Source of the DNA: Nitrospirales bacterium
Lineage (GTDB): Bacteria; Nitrospirota; Nitrospiria; Nitrospirales; UBA8639
Length of the DNA: 38,063 nucleotides
NCBI GenBank assembly: GCA_031315915.1
Contig: JALDRK010000036.1
Coordinates: 1-38,063 of the forward strand
Reading direction: 5' to 3'
Shown: positions 34,066 through 38,063 of the stretch, piece after piece
Layout: each line of letters opens with the position of its first letter
How positions within the stretch are numbered: position 1 is the stretch's first letter
Notes under the pieces: generated by a model
Databases searched by the model: none
What the model was told of the DNA's origin: nothing
What the model saw: only the letters and a program-made list of their open reading frames with translations
Made by a program: the position numbers and the translations under genes

Positions 34066-34184
34066 GATGTCAAATAATCTCTATCTTTTTTCGCAGATGA
34101 ACCCCTTCTTGTCAAGCCAATGAGGGCCTTTGTTGGATGGAGAAGGCTGTTTCGGGAAGGGCCGAAGGGGGATACTTATTCGTC

Positions 34185-34724
34185 ATGAATCCTGAACATT
34201 TGCTTATTGATGGATACAATCTGTTGGGGAAAGTCAAGGGAGTACTTGGTCGGTCCGATCAGAGTCTGGAGCAGGAACGGGAAGCGATGATTATCCGTTT
34301 GGGTCTGTATGCCCGGCGGATTGGATGTGCCGTGACGATAGTCTTTGATGCCTGGAAACAACAGGCACAAGTGCGACAGGTGATGCACCGGACAGGGGTG
34401 ACCGTCATGTATTCGGAAACAGGCGAAAAAGCCGATCAGGTGATTCAACAGTTGGCGCGTTCAGGTGGAAAGGGTCTGGCAGTCGTCAGCTCGGATCATG
34501 AAGTCCTGGCTGTGGCTCGGGCACATGGCGCCTTTACCATGCGGTCGGAAGAATTTGCCCAGCGTTTACGTGATCCCTCACGCTCCGGTCGTGCCCCGTC
34601 GGTCCGTGGAAGTGCCCAAGACAAGGATGAGGCAGAGCCTGTGAGATCAAAAGAAAAAAAAGGCAATCCACGCAGATTGCCTAAGAAGGTCCGCCAACGA
34701 AACCGCATTATGAGGAGATTTTAA
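34185..34724 (+). CDS. NYN domain nuclease (YacP-like)
   Basis: The 179-residue protein (from the ATG at 34185) has a NYN/PIN-like nuclease fold. It begins HLLIDGYNLLGKVKG, with the conserved DGYN motif, then VTIVFDAWKQQ, GEKADQVIQQLARSGGKGLAVVSSDHEV, and a basic tail (about residue 120-179, RRLPKKVRQRNRIMRRF). YacP-type proteins are probable RNases tied to RNA turnover. An earlier ATG at 34137 extends the frame by 16 residues without family support. Its last 17 bases overlap the end of tatD on the other strand. Confidence 0.88.
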   Translation: MNPEHLLIDGYNLLGKVKGVLGRSDQSLEQEREAMIIRLGLYARRIGCAVTIVFDAWKQQAQVRQVMHRTGVTVMYSETGEKADQVIQQLARSGGKGLAVVSSDHEVLAVARAHGAFTMRSEEFAQRLRDPSRSGRAPSVRGSAQDKDEAEPVRSKEKKGNPRRLPKKVRQRNRIMRRF

Positions 34725-35490
34725 ACAACCGTCTTGCATTGGCTGTGGTGAGTTGGGCCACTTGATGAAAACCGGTTGCCGAGTCGCCATATTTTATGGC
34801 CGCGATTTGTTCGGCCACCAATTTGACAAATGAAGATTCGTTGCGTTTTCCCCGAAAAGGCACGGGAGTCAGATAGGGAGCATCCGTTTCGATGAGTAAG
34901 CGGTCATCCGGGACAGTCTGGACTATATCCCGTAATGCCTGGGCATTGCGAAAGGTAATAATGCCCGAAAAAGACAGATAAAATCCGAGATCCAGCGCTT
35001 GTTTGGCTAACCAGGCATCTTCGGAAAAGCAATGAAATACGCCACCCAGTTCTTGAGCATGTTCTTCCCGAAGTATTTGAATGGTATCTTCTTTGGCCTC
35101 GCGTGTGTGAATGACTAACGGTAGTTTAAGGTCTTGTGCGAGCTGGATTTGCTCACGAAAGCGCTGTCGTTGGGTGTCACACGGCGAATGGTCATAGTGA
35201 AAATCAAGACCGATTTCTCCGAAGGCGACGACTTTGGGATGGCCGGCTAAGTCCCGTAATTGGGGATACCACTCCGGTTGAATTTCTTTGGCCTCATGGG
35301 GATGGACTCCCACGGTGGCGAAGACCTGGTCTCTTCCTGCAGCCAATTTTACGGCTGATCGACTGGAAGCCAGGTCGCAGCCGATGGTGATGAATGTGGT
35401 CACACCTGCTTGGGCGGCACGCCGAAACATGTCTTCCCGATCAGGGTCGTAGCGGGGGTCATCAATATGGACGTGGGTATCAATTAACAT
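34708..35490 (-). CDS. tatD: TatD family metal-dependent DNase
   Basis: The 260-residue TIM-barrel hydrolase has all metal-binding blocks: DTHVHIDDPRYD (His-x-His), GEIGLDFHYDHSP, VIHTREAKEDT, VFHCFSED and IETDAPYLTPVPFRGKRNES. TatD and YcfH relatives are 3'-5' exonucleases acting in DNA repair or turnover. It runs toward the NYN gene with a 17-base overlap of stops, an odd but harmless arrangement. Length is standard. Confidence 0.95.
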   Translation of the reverse strand: MLIDTHVHIDDPRYDPDREDMFRRAAQAGVTTFITIGCDLASSRSAVKLAAGRDQVFATVGVHPHEAKEIQPEWYPQLRDLAGHPKVVAFGEIGLDFHYDHSPCDTQRQRFREQIQLAQDLKLPLVIHTREAKEDTIQILREEHAQELGGVFHCFSEDAWLAKQALDLGFYLSFSGIITFRNAQALRDIVQTVPDDRLLIETDAPYLTPVPFRGKRNESSFVKLVAEQIAAIKYGDSATGFHQVAQLTTANARRLFKISS

Positions 35491-35578
35491 CGAGGAACTA
35501 TGCTAAATGAAAGGGGTGGAGTTTGTCAGTGAAAAATTCTAGAAGGGGTTGTGTGTATGTTGATCATTTGGGCCAGTC

Positions 35579-36136
35579 ATGACGCAATCAATTTTTGAGT
35601 TTGATCGGGAGTGGTTCACTGCGATCAATGGTCTGGCTGGCCAATCGGCTCTCCTGGATGAAGTCATGTTTCAGTTTTCACAGGAAGGTAACCTGATTGT
35701 GCCGGGGATATTTCTCGCAGTCTATTGGTCCTGGCAACATTGGGGAGAAGCTAGAATTGCCATTCCCTGTTTACTGCTGCTGCTTGGGCTGAGCGATTTT
35801 CTGGGAGGGCAGTTAAAAAATCTGATTGGGCGGTCCCGTCCTTGCCAGGTCCTGGATCAGGTGAATCAACTGGTGGGATGCGGTGGGTCTTTCAGTATGC
35901 CGTCGAACCATGCATTCAATTCCAGCACAGCCATGGCCTTTTTGATGGTCCTGTATCCATCCCTGGGATGGGTGTTGGTACCGGTTTTGATGCTTATCGG
36001 GTTATCCAGGGTCTATCTCGGAGCGCATTATCTCACCGATGTGCTGGTGGGAGTAGTGGTTGGAATAGCTCTGGGAGGCGGTGTGGCCGTTCTGTTGAAA
36101 AAAAAGATCTATGGTCGGGAAGGCGTATCTAAGTGA
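35579..36136 (+). CDS. PAP2-family membrane phosphatase
   Basis: The 185-residue protein has five membrane helices and the three PAP2 phosphatase motifs: KNLIGRSRPC (about 81-90), SMPSNHAFNS (about 103-112) with the catalytic His, and SRVYLGAHYLTDVLVG (about 142-157). The family includes undecaprenyl-pyrophosphate phosphatases (BcrC-like) and lipid A phosphatases, so a lipid carrier or LPS substrate is plausible here; not decidable by sequence. Its end is 20 bases from the convergent CDF gene. Confidence 0.92.
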   Translation: MTQSIFEFDREWFTAINGLAGQSALLDEVMFQFSQEGNLIVPGIFLAVYWSWQHWGEARIAIPCLLLLLGLSDFLGGQLKNLIGRSRPCQVLDQVNQLVGCGGSFSMPSNHAFNSSTAMAFLMVLYPSLGWVLVPVLMLIGLSRVYLGAHYLTDVLVGVVVGIALGGGVAVLLKKKIYGREGVSK

Positions 36137-36155
36137 CCAGGCTTGTTTGTATGTG

Positions 36156-37103
36156 TTAGTGATGGTGGGCATGGGGACTGACAGGATGAGTCGAGGGGTT
36201 CTGAGTCAAATGATTGAGATTGCAATGGAGCGCATGTTCTTCATCGCATTCCGTTTCCAATTGGATGGTCATATGATGAATGCCGAAGGTGGATGTGAGT
36301 GTCGATTGGATCGGCTTCATTAATTCATCCTTTTCATGGACAAGGGTTGAATCCACTAACACATGACAGGTCAGCATGATGATGCGAGGTTCCACGGCCC
36401 AAATGTGCAGATCATGAACCTTTTTAACCCCAGGGATGGCCTGTAGCGTGTCGACGATCCGGGAAGTTTGGAGATGAGGGGGAGTGGACTCCAATAAAAT
36501 GTTCAAAGAGTCCTGAAAAAGCGGCCAACTGCCTCTAAGAATGACAACCACAAGAATGAGACTGATGAGTGGATCCAAAAAGGACCAGTGAAACAAGGCA
36601 ATGCCCAACCCCGCCAAAATGACTCCGACGGACATCCAGGCGTCCATGACCATATGAAGAAAGGCTCCACGGATGTTGATGTCGTCTTGTGCGCCGTGCC
36701 GCAGGAGCAAGGCTACGCCGATATTCGCCAGGGCACTAATGCCTGCAATGCCCATGATCCAAAAGCCCGGTACATCCACTGGGGAAAACAGGCGATAACA
36801 GGCCACCAATCCAATACCCAGTCCCGTCAATAAGAGAATCAATCCATTGACAAAGGCGGCAACCGTTCCTACTCGATGGTAGCCGAAAGTGCGGTATTCG
36901 GTGGCCGGTCGTGATGCCAGCAGATGGGCATAAAAGGCCAACACCAGTGAGGCCTGGTCGACAAGATTGTGGCCAGCATCGCTCATCAGGCCCAGGCTGT
37001 CGGTCCACCATCCACCGATAAATTCGGCCAGGATGATGATGCCGTTCAGGAACAGGCCAAGTTTCAGACGGCCGATCAAAGGAGAAGGAGAGGCAGAAGA
37101 CAT
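36156..37103 (-). CDS. Cation diffusion facilitator (CzcD-like metal exporter)
   Basis: The 315-residue transporter has six membrane helices (about residues 12-32, 40-60, 78-98, 112-132, 150-170, 175-195) and a cytoplasmic C-terminal domain (about 210-295). The metal site is DAGHNLVDQAS on helix 2 (His and Asp) and HMVMDAWMS on helix 5 (His and Asp), typical of Zn exporters. The C-terminal domain has IPGVKKVHDLHIWAVEPR. The tail is His-rich (SPHAHHH), which may bind metal. It exports zinc, cobalt or cadmium by proton antiport. The ATG at 37103 is the start. Confidence 0.94.
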   Translation of the reverse strand: MSSASPSPLIGRLKLGLFLNGIIILAEFIGGWWTDSLGLMSDAGHNLVDQASLVLAFYAHLLASRPATEYRTFGYHRVGTVAAFVNGLILLLTGLGIGLVACYRLFSPVDVPGFWIMGIAGISALANIGVALLLRHGAQDDINIRGAFLHMVMDAWMSVGVILAGLGIALFHWSFLDPLISLILVVVILRGSWPLFQDSLNILLESTPPHLQTSRIVDTLQAIPGVKKVHDLHIWAVEPRIIMLTCHVLVDSTLVHEKDELMKPIQSTLTSTFGIHHMTIQLETECDEEHALHCNLNHLTQNPSTHPVSPHAHHH

Positions 37104-37283
37104 AGATTTAGTTTCGCACGGATGCGGGGAGGGGACAAGAAAATTTAATGATTTCCTCGAACGAATGAAAGCCTGGGGAAAAAGTTCTCTTGAATAGAGC
37201 GGTTGAGTAGGGTCGCGTGAAGGCTCGAAACCTTACTTTTAATACATCCCTGAACAACTGATCCTGCCCTGCTGAAGAGAGGT

Positions 37284-37601
37284 TTAATCGTTGAAGGAGC
37301 TGCCGGCTGGGGCTTTGACCGATTGTTTAGTGGCGTCCACCGCGGTGTGGAGACGTTCTCCGGCTTGTTTGACCGAACGTTTGGCCTCTTCCTTCAGTGA
37401 AGTCAAGGCATCCTTGGTTTGGGCGGCGATATCGGAAAACTCATCCTGCGCGGTTTTTGCGCCTCGTGCCAGGCGATGTCGTAACTGGGATCCGGATTCG
37501 GGAGCCAGCATGATGGCCGTGCCTGCGCCGAGAAGAAAACCCGCAACGAAGACAAATGTGTTCACCCAACCAGAATCTCCATGCGTGGTGTGATCGTCCA
37601 T
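37284..37601 (-). CDS. YtxH-domain small envelope protein
   Basis: The 105-residue protein has one hydrophobic segment (about residues 12-32, FVFVAGFLLGAGTAIMLAPES) and a helical tail with the YtxH pattern (LAPESGSQLRHRLARGAK, then a repeat-rich amphipathic helix). Such proteins are often stress-related and membrane-attached; function is unclear. It follows a similar-size membrane protein by 18 bases on the same strand, so the two form an operon. Length is normal for the family. Confidence 0.85.
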   Translation of the reverse strand: MDDHTTHGDSGWVNTFVFVAGFLLGAGTAIMLAPESGSQLRHRLARGAKTAQDEFSDIAAQTKDALTSLKEEAKRSVKQAGERLHTAVDATKQSVKAPAGSSFND

Positions 37602-37619
37602 GATAAAGCCCTCCAGCGG

Positions 37620-37883
37620 TTATTTTTCTGAATGAGATTGCGGCTTTTCCCCTGTGGCCATGGCCATAATAGCCGCGCCCAAAAGGATGCCGGATGTGAA
37701 TATGAGCCCGTAGGAGATGCCTGTGCGAATCCCGGGATAGGTTTCAAGCAGTCTTACCCATAACGAAGGATTTTCCTGGAAATGAACGTGTCCTTCCCAC
37801 CCCAGATTGGATTGAGGGGGGGCTGGTTCGGAAATAGCTTCCGAATCCGAGGACGAAACCGTATTCATTTTGGACATACTCAT
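37620..37883 (-). CDS. Small single-pass membrane protein, unrecognised
   Basis: The 87-residue protein has an acidic, Ser-rich N-terminus (about 1-45) and one hydrophobic segment near the end (about 56-75, SYGLIFTSGILLGAAIMAM) before a short polar tail. The Gly-rich helix resembles that of its downstream neighbour, the YtxH protein, with which it is probably co-transcribed. GGAG lies eight bases before the ATG at 37883. A promoter is suggested at 37944-37972. Confidence 0.7.
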   Translation of the reverse strand: MSMSKMNTVSSSDSEAISEPAPPQSNLGWEGHVHFQENPSLWVRLLETYPGIRTGISYGLIFTSGILLGAAIMAMATGEKPQSHSEK

Positions 37884-37943
37884 AAGACGGGCTCCAATAA
37901 CGCAAAAGGAAAATGTTGGAAAATCATACTTATGGGTAAGTCT

Positions 37944-37972
37944 ATCATGTTGGAATGCTTTTGTAGAGTCAA
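37944..37972 (-). promoter_or_regulatory. Promoter candidate for the two-gene YtxH operon
   Basis: On the minus strand TTGACT (37972-37967) is followed after 17 bases by CATGAT (37949-37944). The -35 matches five of six positions and the -10 four of six. Predicted start is near 37937, about 54 bases upstream of the first ATG. Confidence 0.5.
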
Positions 37973-38063
37973 GGGTTGTTGAGTATAGACATTGCGCCAG
38001 GTTTCAATTCCGAGAACCGAGGGGATATTCAACCAGGATTGATTCCAGACGGGCTCTCCAAAC

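Noticed and set aside
37973..38063. Possible minus-strand coding end entering from the right edge (VWRARLESILVEYP...)
   Set aside because: Only about 20 codons are visible, another frame is also open, and nothing recognisable supports a gene.
1..38063. CRISPR array or toxin-antitoxin pair
   Set aside because: No regularly spaced repeats beyond the short tandem and direct repeats reported, and no small gene pair with toxin or antitoxin motifs was seen.

Overview
The window is a dense bacterial chromosome segment from a diderm (Gram-negative-type envelope). Evidence for the envelope type is the LPS-type glycosyltransferases, a broken Kdo-8-phosphate phosphatase gene, a Pal-like lipoprotein and an AMIN/Amidase_3 cell-wall amidase. 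A copper nitrite reductase with its own Fnr-type regulator, a GldG/DUF4340 ABC operon, class I FBP aldolase plus class I FBPase, and roughly balanced base composition fit a Nitrospirota member, for example a marine Nitrospira-like nitrite oxidiser. That placement is inference; no rRNA or marker phylogeny is available here.

Layout. (1) 1-6126: surface polysaccharide block: 3' end of a family 2 glycosyltransferase, a GT4, a GT9 heptosyltransferase-like enzyme, an unrecognised 353-residue protein, and an acyltransferase-3/SGNH O-acetylase. (2) 6127-7515: sparse region with tRNA-Ser(GCU) and a decayed tyrosine recombinase, possibly an old island boundary. (3) 7516-10977: DsbA-like thioredoxin-fold protein, a cupin, NirK and a Crp/Fnr regulator. 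The nirK upstream region has a perfect Fnr-type dyad placed as for a class II activated promoter. (4) 10990-18016: transketolase (frameshifted near its end), a small lipoprotein, and a four-gene ABC exporter operon (ATPase, permease, GldG-like, DUF4340). (5) 18133-20907: Pal-like lipoprotein, secreted small proteins, DUF218 protein. (6) 21418-25026: kdsC (multiply frameshifted), manC and manB for sugar nucleotides. (7) 25301-31735: fbp, PIN-TRAM protein, ispD, ispF, cysE, class I aldolase and glutamate dehydrogenase. (8) 31853-37883: truA (frameshifted), amidase, NYN nuclease, TatD, PAP2 phosphatase, CDF metal exporter, and two small envelope proteins.

Themes. Central carbon genes (tkt, fbp, fbaB) share the window with GDP-mannose supply (manC, manB), Kdo processing (kdsC) and LPS assembly. 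Nitrite reduction appears to be controlled locally by the adjacent Fnr-type regulator. Three otherwise well-conserved genes (tkt, kdsC, truA) are broken by single-base indels, mostly at short homopolymers. This pattern needs to be separated into sequencing error or real decay before anyone interprets the genes as lost. I did not find a convincing wholly new multigene system; the best leads are the nirK control region, the GldG/DUF4340 operon and the degraded integrase beside tRNA-Ser.
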